Positions 36,472-49,000 of a DNA stretch of 64,000 nucleotides are shown one piece after another. The stretch is taken from contig NC_083564.1 of the NCBI RefSeq assembly GCF_019925205.1, positions 36,556,447 through 36,620,446 on the forward strand. Reading direction: 5' to 3'. Source of the stretch: Metopolophium dirhodum. Taxonomy: Eukaryota; Arthropoda; Insecta; Hemiptera; Aphididae. Under the pieces are notes generated by a model, which searched no databases, was not told the DNA's origin, and was given only the letters and a program-made list of their open reading frames with translations. The translations under genes were made by a program, and so were the position numbers. The stretch's first letter is position 1. The number at the start of each line of letters is the position of its first letter.

Positions 36472-38673
36472 TTATCGCTTCGTCTTGACGGGCCTCTGAT
36501 GGTGCGCCACGTTGTTGCTCTGCTTCTGGTGGTGCACCACCTGGTCGGCGCGGTCCAGCTCGTCGCCCGACAGCTCCAGGTCCTGCATCATCTGCATGAT
36601 CTCCCGTTCCTTCTTGATGTCCACCTTGTTCGGTACCCCGTCCACGCCGTTCGGCACGATTGGCGGCGCGGCGAACTTTAGGTTGGCCAGCGACCCGTAC
36701 GACCGGGACCGGTGCTCCTGCCGGATCGAGTACGAGAACGCTCGCTCGTTGAGGTGTCCCTTCCGCCGGTATATTCCGGTGCTGTACACCGAGTCCTCCG
36801 TGTCGTCAGTCATTTCGTCGTGTCCCGCCGACATCATACCGTTGCCGTTGACCCTGTGCCCGTTGACGGCCAACTGTGGCGGTCCAGCGGGCGGTGGTGG
36901 CGGTTGATGCTGCAGCTGTTGCTGCTGATGCATCATCATCATTCCGCCTCCACCAGCGCCGCCGTTGACCATCAACTGCGGCACCATCAGCGGTGGCATC
37001 ATCCCATTTACCGAGTCCTTGGATTTCTTGTCCTTTTTTCCCTTCTTCGTCTTGAGTGCCGGCCCGTTATTGTTTAAGTTGTTGTTGTTCATGTGATTGA
37101 CGCTGTTGGCGTACTGCTGCATCAGGTACGCCTCGTGCGGGAAGTGCTCTGGTTGATAGGACGCGACTGGACTCAACGGCCGGGCGGAAGGCATGTATAT
37201 CGGTTCTTCCATGGCCATTGGTACTGGCACGGGCACCCCATTCTTGGGCTTTTTACCGGTGTGCATGTACATGGGCACCGGCATGTAGTTTGCTGGGATC
37301 ATGCCAGGTCTGGGTACTGGCATCATGCCTGGCTTCATCTTGTGCATCTTCTTGGGGTGCGGCAGTGTGGTGGGCACCATCATAATGGGCGGCGGAGGTG
37401 GCGGCTGCATCATTCCTGGATGGTGGTGATGTGGGTGATGTGGCGGATGTGGGTGATAGCCGTTGACGGGTCTGAGCATGGTGCCACCCCCTCCGTTGGA
37501 GTATATGTGGTTGGGCGGCGGTGGCGGCGGCGGAGGCTGCTGATACTGCATGAACCCTCTAGGCGGTCCCCGGCTCGCCATGGTGCCGTTGAGCGATACC
37601 GAACTCCGGCCGCCGTGCACAGATCTCATGAGCGAACCGTTCATTGATGGCGCGTACAGGTCTTCGCGACTTCCACCAGTCGGCGTTCTCTTGCGACGCG
37701 GCCTCTCCTTTGCTTTCTTTGTCGCTGACTTATTACTGTCATCCCTGATCGGAGGCGGAGGCGGCGGTGGTGGTGGCGCGCCCCCAACCAGTTGCCTGGG
37801 TCTGGTGGATCGCGAGCTGCGCATCGTGTTTCCGGCACCGTACAGGTCTTCTTTTTCCGATATGTCTTTGGTGCTACCCACCCACACTTTGTGATTCTCG
37901 TCACCGTTACACTCAGACAAGTCGTCGATGGAATTCGTGGATGCCTCCAGCATGGTGATACCGTTGGAGTGGGCGCTGTTGAGTGTCAGCGTGCTGCCGG
38001 CCGTCCCGCCGCCGTTGGTCATGCGCCGCCAGCCCTCCACCTTCTCGATTGTATTGTTGCCCACCGACCTGTTGGTCCTCACCGTGCCGTATATGCTGTG
38101 GCCACCGGCACCGTTGGCAGTACCGTTCGTGCCGCCGCCGTCCGATTGTTTGGCGTACGACGAGTCAGCGTAAGCGTGGAAACAGCACCGGACCAGCGCG
38201 TTAGCGGCCATCTCGCGCTTGCATATGAATGTGTGGCACTCGAGTACCTTGATGCCGGAAGTCCGGCGCAGTATGGCTGCGAACAGTGGCGGGTGGTTGG
38301 GGTTCGGGGACCGGGCAAACGGTGAGTCCAGCGGTAAGAATCGTGGCTGCGACGACCCGTTAGACTTCTCGGGCACCAGGACGAACCGGACCGCTGCGCA
38401 GTAGTGCAGTGACTCGATCGGGAAGAACCGAGTGATCTTTTTGTGGTTCTCATCCACATTCTCCAACAACAGGCCGTTGCTCCAAACGCTCAGCCAAGAG
38501 TCGATGCCGCGGGCCCCCAGGGCCCCCTGTTCCGGGTACAGCTCTTTGAGCGGCTCCTGTATGCCCTGAAGCCCGTCCTTGGTGATGTGTGGCACAGCCG
38601 ATCCCAGGTACAAGACCCGGCACCGACAGATGGGCGTTGAGTCGGACGGTCTCATCATCATCATCATGCTCAT
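36472..38673 (-). CDS. PTB/PID-domain protein, 733 aa, uncharacterised
   Basis: The only clear host gene. It starts at ATG 38673-38671, preceded by GCCGCCGCC (a good Kozak context); upstream codons stay open for about 35 codons but contain no other ATG. Residues about 17-175 look like a phosphotyrosine-binding (PTB/PID) fold: CRVLYLGSAVPHITKDG, then DSWLSVWSNGLLLENVDE, FFPIESLHYCAAVRFVLV, LFAAILRRTSGIKVLECHTF and a C-terminal helix NALVRCCFHAYAD. PTB domains bind NPxY-type peptides or lipids in adaptor proteins. The rest is low complexity: Gly/Asn-rich 176-240, four proline runs (300-308, 380-387, 424-429, 591-595), His-rich 408-418, Met/Pro-rich 420-470 and a Lys-rich patch 542-552. A less repetitive C-terminal block at 620-710 (RAFSYSIRQEHRSRSYGSLA, then an acidic helix) may be a conserved docking segment. 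I cannot name an orthologue. It is likely a cytoplasmic scaffold. Confidence 0.88.
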   Translation of the reverse strand: MSMMMMMRPSDSTPICRCRVLYLGSAVPHITKDGLQGIQEPLKELYPEQGALGARGIDSWLSVWSNGLLLENVDENHKKITRFFPIESLHYCAAVRFVLVPEKSNGSSQPRFLPLDSPFARSPNPNHPPLFAAILRRTSGIKVLECHTFICKREMAANALVRCCFHAYADSSYAKQSDGGGTNGTANGAGGHSIYGTVRTNRSVGNNTIEKVEGWRRMTNGGGTAGSTLTLNSAHSNGITMLEASTNSIDDLSECNGDENHKVWVGSTKDISEKEDLYGAGNTMRSSRSTRPRQLVGGAPPPPPPPPPIRDDSNKSATKKAKERPRRKRTPTGGSREDLYAPSMNGSLMRSVHGGRSSVSLNGTMASRGPPRGFMQYQQPPPPPPPPNHIYSNGGGGTMLRPVNGYHPHPPHHPHHHHPGMMQPPPPPPIMMVPTTLPHPKKMHKMKPGMMPVPRPGMIPANYMPVPMYMHTGKKPKNGVPVPVPMAMEEPIYMPSARPLSPVASYQPEHFPHEAYLMQQYANSVNHMNNNNLNNNGPALKTKKGKKDKKSKDSVNGMMPPLMVPQLMVNGGAGGGGMMMMHQQQQLQHQPPPPPAGPPQLAVNGHRVNGNGMMSAGHDEMTDDTEDSVYSTGIYRRKGHLNERAFSYSIRQEHRSRSYGSLANLKFAAPPIVPNGVDGVPNKVDIKKEREIMQMMQDLELSGDELDRADQVVHHQKQSNNVAHHQRPVKTKR

Positions 38674-39262
38674 GGCGGCGGCCGACGGACCTCGCCCACT
38701 ACCGTTCGACGATCGGCTACCTAATACTCTTTGCGAGACCGGTGGTACTATGCGTCGTGTCCACTGCTTCGTTTATATATATTTGCGTGTGCTCCCGCCG
38801 GTAAATATTTCACATTTGCCCTGTAACGCGTTTAGACGACGTTTGTCGGTGACCGTCTCTTACATCACGGGTCGCACGCGCACAGAGAAATCCCGTGTAT
38901 ACCAAAATTCGAAACGCGGCCGGTGTGGGACGGACGATATGGGGTTCGTGACTGCGATAATATGGGTATGCGACCCGGCGGCGGTGTGTTCGGCACACGT
39001 GAAACGCGACACAAAAACGCGACGAAACTACAAAACAACAGAAAACGAACTGCGCAGGACGAGACGCGATTGCGAACGGTGTGCCCCGTAGACTGATGGC
39101 GGAGCGGTAGTCGTCGGTCGCCGGCGACCTGTCGTGCGAGTTTACCGGGCGGCGGTCCCCCACCGACGTCGTCTCCGCCGCACCGCTCGTACCGTTTCAC
39201 AGGTAGTGCTGCAGGTAATATTAATAATATACCGCGTTGTACCTGGTCTCCGTTTATATATA
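38674..39262 (-). promoter_or_regulatory. 5' UTR and probable promoter of the PTB gene
   Basis: GC- and CpG-rich sequence continues upstream of the start codon to about 39.2 kb and then falls away sharply. On the minus strand TATATATAAA lies at 39262-39253, next to a GA/CT tract, about 580 nt before the ATG. It could be a TATA box. TTACCTGCAG at about 39208 could alternatively be a splice acceptor, in which case an upstream 5' exon exists. Confidence 0.4.
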
Positions 39263-41435
39263 GAGAGAGAGAGAGGGAGACAGGTATATTATGTTATTCG
39301 ACCGGGAAGACCGAACGAGTCGCGTTCTGTACCTACCCAACTCTGGCGGCGGCGGCAGGCGTATACCAGAGGTACCGGTTCGCCTGCGCCGACGGTAATA
39401 ATAATAATAATAATAATATATTATAAGTTTGTTTGTGTGTGTACAGGTTGTGTGTGGTATGTACCTATGTCCCCCCGACGTCCATCGTCGGCATCTGTGC
39501 GCGGTTTTTTACCCGCCGACCGCGGTTCGTCCGGAAAAAACGACATGCGCGCAGACGACGACGACGACGATGATCTGACCATGTTTTCTTTTTTCGATTA
39601 TGACCTACGAAATCGTTCGTTTGTTTTTTTTTCTCCCAAGCGATACAGTATTATGAATACATTATTTAATGTTGTTATTATATCGTCTGTATCTTAAAAG
39701 ATAAATTCATTGGTCGAGGGGCCAAGAGGGCGAACTGCGCCGCCGCACGGTTTGTCTTGAGAAATAAGTATAAATGTACAGTATAATAATACGTACTAAG
39801 TTATGGACTTTTATGTTTTATTTCCGTTGCTATAAAGTAAAGAATGTGTGCTTATAATATTATGATAGTTACACGACACTGCAAATTTAAGTGGTTGGAT
39901 TACTTATATAGGTATTATTGGTGGAGCGTTTATGTAGTAGAAGGTGCAATAGCCTCGAGCATCACATTTTGGAAGCAGCAAATTGTAATACTTAATTATT
40001 AAATAACAAATTATACATTATTATTTTATAATGCTGCAGATATGTTTTTAATTTTTAACATTTAAATCAAGAGGTAGCAGAGGTCAGTGATGGCGTGATG
40101 CTGTATAATAATAACAATTTAACATCTATATATAGCTATACGAGGGCAGTAAATAAATATGTGTCCCTTGGGCAATACAATTTATCTAAACTGTATATTA
40201 CTTTATATTATAATATTTATAGTAATATTAGTGTATAGTACTAACAGTCTATTAGATTATAATACACATTTTATAAATTAAAAAATCTAAAAGAACAGTA
40301 ATAGAATCCATAAAAAAAAAAATTAAAAAAATTAATTGGCGAACAATAAAAATCTCCGAAAATAAAAACAATCTGGTAACTTTGAATTTAAACATAATTT
40401 ACTAGATAAACTGTTGAAATTGTTACAAAAATTATAAAATAATATCGATGCTGCAAACTTTAAAGCCGAGACGTTTTTACATAAAAAGAATTCGAAAATG
40501 TAAATTTGTTCTCGTATTTGTATGCTGCCGATACCTAGCATTTCCATACATATTTTACCTTATTTTTAATTTTGAGGTGGAAGGTGAAATTGTTTTTTTT
40601 TTCTTTTTATAATTGTATAGTATTTAAAATGTTAGTAGGTACCTACCTAAATTGTTTTTGTTTTCTAAAAGGAGAAAATGTATCATTCGCGAATGAAGGT
40701 CAAATAAATGAAAAAGGCTTTGTATAAGTTTATATTCTATATTATATTATAACTTACTTATACGACTATAAGAGTATTAGAAATTCGTCTTGATCACATT
40801 CCTAAATTGGTAATCTTGTCCGTCAACTGTGTAATTTTCTTTTCAAAACCACTTATTTACTATTGAAGACAAAAATTATAGGTACTTTTTAAACATCTAT
40901 TTTGATTTTTGTTTCATTAATTTTGGTAATTTTATTAACGCTTAATACGCCGGTCGCATGATTACCGTAGAACGTAATACATTATTATTCATAACTATTC
41001 ATCATCATCCAGTGAAGTATTTCTATCAAATCTATCTGTGCCAACTATAATAACAATATTCAACTATTGATTGTATAAATACTATTAACTCTATTACTCT
41101 TATTGCATTGATTTGTCTGCCTGTCTGCAGTAGGTAATTACATGTAATCAATAAAATAGTAAGTACCTATACTTGTTTAGTTCTCATCTTGTTTAGCTCA
41201 TAGTAGCTCACATCACAAATATGAAATAATTATTGTTGGACGGGCATATCAATTGCACCGAAATTACATTTTTACCTGAAAATTGCGTCTTTGCATCAAA
41301 ATCTACGGTCATTTGATTTAGAATTGTACCAAAAACGAATATCTATTTTGTCGAAATCCGATTTTCCTTAAAAATTCCCGTATTTTTTAATTTTTTTTTT
41401 TTTCCTGCACTTCCGAAAACTATTAGGAATTTTTC
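39263..41435. other. Non-coding DNA upstream of the PTB gene
   Basis: It contains a TAA microsatellite at 39396-39418, a GAC/GAT repeat around 39,555-39,580 and otherwise AT-rich DNA. A 187-codon frame on the plus strand across 39134-39697 is made of low-complexity translations (poly-Ile from TAA repeats, poly-Asp from GAC repeats) and is not credible as a gene. Confidence 0.55.
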
Positions 41436-42620
41436 GATTCTGAGCGAAGCGATGAATGTATTGATTTTACAATGATGTGTGTTTTTTATTTTTTTTTTAG
41501 TCTGTTATCACCTTATAGGACAGTAAAAGTGCTTAGATTTTCTTCAACAGTATCTTTTCTAAAAGGAAAGTGAATCTAGTTGGTTCTTTGGGTGGTCAAA
41601 AGTAAAAAATTTCCAATTGTTTTCAAAAACGCCGTGAAAAACAAAAGAAAAATTAAGGAAAAACGGGAAATTTTACGCAAAATTTGTTTTTGGGAAAATT
41701 GATTTTGGTTTTTGGTGCAACTCTTAAACAAATGACCGTAGCTTTGACTAAATGTTTATATTAGCATTTTCTATACACCATAACATATTTCAAATATTTA
41801 GATTTATTTTGAGCTGTTTACAGACATTTTCAGTTTCCATTTTTTTTAGTTTTTTTTCTATAAATATCAATAAAATGTTATTTGTTGGTTGAAAAAGCTT
41901 GAAAATTTAATAGAAGTCTCCTAATATATTGTTTCAAAGGCAGATGAAAAAAAAAATGAAAAATGAAATTTTTTTTATAAGCATTTACTTTAAAGTTTAA
42001 ATATTGACAAAATACGTAAAAATTACTTTGAGTTAGAAATTCATAAAAAATTATCTTTTTAAAGCTAAGATTTAAAAATTTAATACAAGATTGCTCATAA
42101 ATATTTCTACATTTATCAAAAAAAAAAAATGTCTACAAGAAAGTCAAATTAAATTTTTATGAGCGTTTGAAATTCATATTTTTACAACATTTGATATTCA
42201 ATCGATTTCTCATATAATGATTTTCTTATTTTATTGTAATTAAAAAACGAATAACTGTAGATAACTTCAATAACTTAAAAATTGCACTGAATGTTTATAT
42301 TAGGATTTTCTATACACCATACAATATTGAAAATAATTTGACTCTTTTTGAGCTGTTTACGGACATTGTCAATTTTCAATTTTCTTAGTTTTTTTTCTAT
42401 AAATATCAATAAAATTATTTGTTTGGTAAAAAGGCGTGAAAATTTAATGCAAGGCTCCTTATATATTGTTACAATATCACTTGAAAAATATTAAAAATAC
42501 ATATGCATAATTTTTTTTTAAACCATTTAAAGTTCAAATTTCGACAAAATTTATCAAATTTAAAATTTAATAATAAATTATTTTGTAGTTAAAAATGTAT
42601 TATACTTATTTATACTCTTA
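41436..42620 (+). repeat. Dispersed aphid-type repeat with two internal tandem halves
   Basis: The start GATTCTGAGCGAAGCGATGA resembles ends of a repeat family seen elsewhere in the window (about 46,526 and 42,755, and inverted at 45091-45115). Inside, about 41,750-41,960 and 42,280-42,480 are homologous: both carry AATGTTTATATTAG, TTTCTATACACCATA, GAGCTGTTTAC, TTTCTATAAATATCAATAAA and AAAATTTAAT in the same order, about 530 bp apart. There is no coding potential. It is probably a non-autonomous transposon or its remains. Confidence 0.6.
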
Positions 42621-43379
42621 TTATCTATAACAGTGGGACGCGGTTTTTTGTCAGATTTGATAAGAACATGCCGTCGCGCAATACTCTATGGTTGAAGTGG
42701 GTGACTGTTATGGATAGTGTTACATTTGAATTCAATGATATAATATCATTGTATACGAAAAACGATTCCAAGTGGAGACGATTTGACAGCCTAAGATATT
42801 GTATACTATACTTATATTGATATTATTAAATATTATTAATACCGTGGCCGGTTAAGTTGAGTTATTATTATTTGTTTATTATCATATTTGTATATAATAA
42901 TACATTTTAGACGTTTCAATTACCCACGAATAATATTTTTAAAATAGGTATATAAATTACAAGTTACAATGAATTATGAACGATATTTCAAAAATTAATT
43001 GCCGAAAATCTTAGTTTTTAACTGAAAACGACAGAGAAGTCTGAATTTGGCGGTCAGTCTTATTTTTAAATTATATTATAGCTAATTGAACTTTTTGGTA
43101 TTTTCATATAATATATCCGGTGTAGTCACTCACACACTGCGTTTGCTCGAACAATTAAAATCAAAAACATCCCTCGACTTGTTATATAAATCCACCATGG
43201 GTGGGTGTCAGAATTATTTTTGCATCATCAATTTTAAAACGTTGATTTACCTAGATTAAAAAAAAAATTAATTTGTTATACTTAAGCTCCGTAAACTTTA
43301 AGCGTTGTACGGGTGCGTAAAACACCGAAAATCGTGAACTTCGTAAGGCTGTACCATAAATACCAATGGCTTCCCGGTA

Positions 43380-44180
43380 GTAGAGTTTTGGACATGTACC
43401 TACATAGGTAACTTATAATAATTCATATTGTAAATTAATTAGGTGCCAAAAAAATATAACTTCTCAAACACTGTGTCTATTGAGAATGTATTAGAATGTC
43501 TATAAACTTACGGACCAGTTTGTATAGTTAAATTTGGCATGCGAATTATAATTGAAATAGAAAACCAGAATAGGTGCATTGCAGATGACAAAGATTTCTG
43601 TAAAAGAACATACGATTTATCAATATACCGTATAGGAACTGATAATACTGATAGTACTAGATAATACTATAATATATAAGTTCTATGGATTTATCATAAT
43701 AAACAATATATTTTATAATATCTATGGCAATCGTCAATTGTCGAAATTCGTCGGCGACGGTTAACAATTCTAATAATTTCAGCAAACACTATTGTATTAT
43801 AAATATAATATATTGTATATTTTGATTTCAGTGAACAAAAAAATAATAAGCCACTAATATAAACGGACAGTTCGTTAAACCGTACATATTATAATGTTAA
43901 AACTTACATTAAAAATACAAACTCGCAAATTTCATTATGATCAGGTTATTTTCATAAAGTATTTCGATACTTTCAAGTTTCAGTTCATCGGAGTGAGATG
44001 ATTAGATGGAGATGGATGAAGATAGCTGTTTCTTCGGCGATGGCGGCACTCTAGCTACGTTTCACCGGAAGAGTAGATGTTTACGAGTAAGTTTGTTTTC
44101 ATATTATTACCTACTATTTCACATTTACTTTTTAGACTTAAATTAGGCGTAAAATAGGAATTATTCTTGTTTTTTTAAAT
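43380..44180 (+). repeat. Segmental duplication copy A with exon-like island
   Basis: Copy A matches copy D (48,320-49,000): both have TGGACA(A/T)GTACCTAC, AATGTCTATAAAC and TTGGCATGCGA in order. Further right is an island bounded by an acceptor-like TTTCAAGTTTCAG (AG to 43983) and a donor CGA|GTAAGT (44087). From ATG 44006 to the donor runs a 27-codon open frame containing EDSCFFGDGG and HRKSRCLR. It may be a small exon of an unrecognised gene or a relic. Confidence 0.5.
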
Positions 44181-45479
44181 AATTTTTTCGAAAAATATAT
44201 GTAACATGTATAGCTCATACAATTATAAATTTATAGTTAATAGAAATGCGGATGTTTATACTTCATAGATATTTTTTTATTAAAATCGTGTAAATAATTT
44301 GAATAAACAATCAGGTACTTACTCATCACTAGTATCAATTTTATTATATTACGTGTAAAATTACCGACACAAGGTGCAGACTGAATTAAAAAAATTAAAA
44401 ACATAAAACAATGTTGTAGTAGAAGTAGGAAACTGTAGTTTTTATAATCCATATAATGTAACTATTAAATTGAATCATTGAATTATTATTCAGAGATAAC
44501 TTTGGGATAAATGCCAAACGTATAAATGTAAATTAAATTAAAAATAATTAAAAAACATTTTGTGAAAGGAACAAGATTACTGCTAATATTTAAGTCTTAA
44601 TTATTATTAACAAATAAATACAAATAATAGATATTTTAATAGCTTTTTACTATTAACATTCAGTGTAAATATAGTTTCTGATCGACTTACCTATATGTAA
44701 TAAACCTAAATGTAATAAAATAATTATTCATATCAAATAATCCTAACAATTTAATGCAAGGATTCTCATAAATTGATCTTACAACAGCCTTAAAACACCA
44801 AAAGTACATTTGTACATCATTTACAAAATGTTAGTTCCCTATTATGGTGTAGGTAATAATACAAACAATAAATTGCTATTCGAAAAAACAATTTCGTATA
44901 CCTATTATTATTTACTAAATACCTACAACTAAACTAAACTAAAAATAAACATATGATTACATATACTGAGTGCCTATAAAATAATATTATATATGAAAAT
45001 TGAATCTTTATTACGATACTTATCGTTTACACAGACCACCAAGAAAAAATATTTAAAAATATTAAAAAATAAAGAACACGTCATCATTAATACAGTCATC
45101 GATCCGCTCAGAATCTAGAATTATGGACTTGGAGTTTTAGAAATCTAGTTGATATTATAGTATTTGATGAATTTACTGTACCTCTAAAATCCAGTAATCA
45201 CATTTTTATTTAATAATTCATAAAATACAATATGCTCTTAAAAAAATATTCTTGTGCTTCTGATATCTATTCACCAACTCAATCAATAATTAAATTGATA
45301 AACGAAAATAATAATTTAAATAATACCTATATCATATTATTATAATTCAAATTCAAAATTATAAACTATTTTGGTTTATTGTCATATCAAATTTCAATGA
45401 ACAAATTGGTCCTTAACACAGAACTCTTTGATACAAAAAGTTTCATTATATTATATCCGTGGATTCACCATATTGATGT

Positions 45480-45760
45480 ACCTAGTATAATATCTATCAT
45501 TTATTTATTTATCTATGGCAAATCTCAGAGTCGTTGCAGAAGACACATTCGACTAAAAATTCTAAAATTTCAATAAGCAAAGAAGATTTTTTAAGTTCTG
45601 TATTCTGGAGCGTTTCCTCATCGGCGTCGCAGTTCACACACGTCACGGATACCGCCGTAAGAGTCTATAATTCAAGCAAGTTTGTTTTTATATTCTTTTG
45701 GGGCTTAAATTTACTTTTAAGACTTAAAATAAATATTTAATGTCACGAAAAATATGCTAT
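45480..45760 (+). repeat. Segmental duplication copy B with exon-like island
   Basis: The right part (GTTTGTTTTTATATTC, TTAAATTTACTTTTAAGACTTAAA) matches the sequence just after the donors of copies A and D. Here the donor position reads CAA|GCAAGT (45676), so it would be a GC-type donor or a dead site. A 68-codon frame from 45534 crosses the island and continues past the site. Confidence 0.4.
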
Positions 45761-47539
45761 CCAAGTGTTGTAGGCGCATATTTTAGTTGCGAACTAGAAA
45801 TGTATAAAATACGTGAGATATAAACGTCGTCGTCGTTTTTCCAATCCCTGTTCGTAGAATAATTATAATTAATAGGTGCATACCTTTATAGGGTACTCAA
45901 TATATATAAATATATATATATGTTTTGGTTTAATTTATAGAAATATATGTTATAACTTATAACTGATAATAGTCATAAGATACAATTTTAATTAATAACT
46001 GGTATTTTTTTTCCCAAATACAACGTTATAAGTTGTAGGTAGCTATTAATTTAGTGTCACATACTTAACTTCTATTGTTCACCTAATATCTATACTATAT
46101 ATCATAGGGATTAGGGCCGTATAACCATGCACACATAAAAGTAATATTCACGGAATGGTCAACTGCCTAACCTGACGTGTGCGCACTTATGAATAACATA
46201 CCTACTCATATACTCGTATAGGTATATAAATAGTGTAATACTACATACACGAATGTGTTACCTATTATGTCCCTAAAAGTTCAACAGTTATTATTATATT
46301 TATTTATTTTTTACATATAGGTAGGTACATTACAAGACTAATTAAAATCACATTTATTTTTATTTTTTCGAACACAATGTTTCAAAAATTATTAATTAAT
46401 ATATAATTTATTGGTATAGTATTAAACTAATTAATGAAATAAAACAAACACACCTACTATAATTATTAGTAATAATAATATATCTATGTATAAATTATTA
46501 AAATACAAAACGAACAAACGAAAAACGATTCTGAGCAAAGACATCGTTAACTAATAAATAATATTGAGATTAAAGTAATTTATTTTACTATTAGACATTA
46601 GCACCTACAGTAGTAGGTTAAAGTCATTTTTGCCCAAATAATAACATTTGAAAGTGTCATCGTGTCTATAAATTATAATAATATACTCTAAAAGTTTCAT
46701 AAATCCGCGAATACTTACTATTTTTAAATTACAACAAAATAACTAAAATCGTTATTTTTGGTTTTAATATGTAATTTCGTCCAAATTTTAACTTATAATA
46801 TCTGTAAAAAGTAACTGTGTTTATAATAGATTATTTAGATTTTATATGGGTTGAAGTCAATATTATAAAAACTTATTAAAAAAAAATTAAATACAATTAA
46901 ATAAAGGTAATTTTTTTAAATTATATTTTGTATTTTTTTACGTACCCATTATGCTCGATACTATAACTTCGGTCTTCAGTTATAGAAAACAACACTTGCC
47001 AATATGGAATTACTGTCAAAGTTTTTTATTTTAAAATATTAAATAGCATCTGATTGACTGATGTGCTATAATGAAACTCAAAATATAACGAATACACTAC
47101 CTATACACCTATCTAAATTATATTTTATATTCGTTTAAATTGGACTTTTAATTTTTCTGGACATTTTATTAAGCTACGAATTTATTTAGTTATTTTGTTA
47201 TTTAGGTAATACATATTAATTAATAGGTATTTCTTAAATTTTTTTATTATTTTATTCGAAACATTATTTTTAAATATTGGGATCAATAAAACTATTTTTA
47301 TTCAATTACTATTTTATATCAATTAGAATTTGTTAATAAACCAAGTAATAAATGATTGATTATCAAGTAAAAAAAACCGTTATCTATATTATAAATTTGA
47401 ATTCAATTTACAGCATTTGCGTCTCGTAGAAACAAATAAATGTTTTTTTGAAGATAATGTAAAAATATCCATCATCCATCGGTTAGGACCATATATGTAT
47501 TTTTTATGATTAGGACGGTGAGGTTATAATTATAAATAA

Positions 47540-47880
47540 TCTATGGCATATGACAATCGTCTGAGACGAACAGCGATTCCAATACGTACTCACATATTTC
47601 GTTCCATTCTGGTTATTAAACTAGGTGCCTACTTTTATAAATGTCATTAATCTCAATACTTCCAGACTGAACTTTTGGATCGGAGATACGAAGACGCGCG
47701 CTGCATTTTCCTTGGCGGAGATGCACAGCTCTGACACTAGACAATATTATACACTCGAAGGGAACGCGTTTCGCCGGAAGAATAAATAATTACGTAAGTC
47801 TTGTCTTTCTATTCTGTTGAGGCGGTAGACCTAATGTAAATATTTATTGTCAGACAAACTTATATAACCGCTAGACGTAG
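47540..47880 (+). repeat. Segmental duplication copy C with exon-like island
   Basis: The island 47666-47793 is bounded by CAATACTTCCAG and TAC|GTAAGTC and followed by AATATTTATTGTCAGAC, like the AATATTTATTGTCGCGG after copy D. One frame stays open for about 40 codons but ends in TAA just before the donor. Confidence 0.4.
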
Positions 47881-48319
47881 AGTAATTTTTAAAATCCAGT
47901 TTTTATAGGTGTGCGAAAATTATGAAAAATACCTTAAATTATAATACTTTGCCTACAACTGTTAATTTATTGTTATAGTAGAATAATTTTTAAAATTTGA
48001 AATCAATGATTAGGCAATACTTTTATAAGTAGGAAGGTAGGTTTTTATACCTACCTAATAAAATAAGAAAATACATAATGATTAATGTTATTTAATATGA
48101 TTTGTAAGTACATAGCAGATCATACCTAGAGAACACCTCAAACGTACGTTTTTTTTGGGGGGGGGGGGTTTACGGGATATACCCAAGGGAAATTTTCTTC
48201 AAATTTTCACATTTCACTATTTGTTATTGTGATATTATTTGTGCCTAAGTTAAGTTTCTGTTTTAGAATCGATCGATAGGTTACCTAGGTACATCACATT
48301 CTTTAATTTTGATTCTGGT

Positions 48320-49000
48320 AGTCGAGTATTGGACAAGTACCTACGTCATTTATAATTCGTATCGTAATTTAATTACTAAAAAAATAAATTTTCCCCAACA
48401 GTGTCACCGGCAGGAGAATACATTATAGAATGTCTATAAACGTGTGGTCTAGTATATGGTTAAAATTGGCATGCGACCAACAACTGGGGGCTTGTTCTGG
48501 ACAATTTAAATGATCTAATAAGGTTCATCTCATTATTTGAATTAAATTAATTTTTAAGCGATTGTTGTGTTAATCAATTTTTTAATTTATTTCATTCAAC
48601 ACACTCGTCTAAGTTTTTTAGTACCTCTAGATTTCTCACAAAGTTCATATCGATCATTTCACAGCTTTCATATTCAAAACCAAAAAAATATGTATTTTTA
48701 TCTTATTTCAATCTTTTTCATCGAACACCAGAATATATTAAGAATCATAAATATACTAGTATTGTATACTAGATAAGTTTCAATTAGCGAGATGTAGAGA
48801 GAGATGGAGATGGAGCGAGTTGTAGACGGATGAAGATAGCTGTTTCTTCGACGACAGCGTGTGCTGCAGTACAGCTAGGTTTCACTGGAAGAGTCGATGT
48901 TTATGCGTAAATTTGTTTTTATATTATTTTGGTCTTACATTTACTTTTTAGACTTGAATTAAATATTTATTGTCGCGGAAAATCTGTTAACTAAGTAACG
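48320..49000 (+). repeat. Segmental duplication copy D with exon-like island
   Basis: This copy is homologous to copy A along its length. The open segment 48829-48906 (26 codons, EDSCFFDDSVCC through HWKSRCLC) ends at TGC|GTAAAT. Relative to copy A it has an in-frame 6-nt length difference and at least one synonymous change (AGA to CGA), and the Cys pattern is kept. This mildly suggests past coding constraint. Confidence 0.5.

Noticed and set aside
36512..38325. Several 110-184 codon plus-strand frames over the PTB gene
   Set aside because: They are antisense shadows of a GC-rich coding exon; His-, Arg- and Val-rich translations mirror the proline and histidine codons on the other strand.
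39134..39697. 187-codon plus-strand frame upstream of the PTB gene
   Set aside because: Composition comes from TAA, GAC and GA simple repeats (poly-Ile, poly-Asp), with no domain and no good start context; it overlaps the probable promoter.
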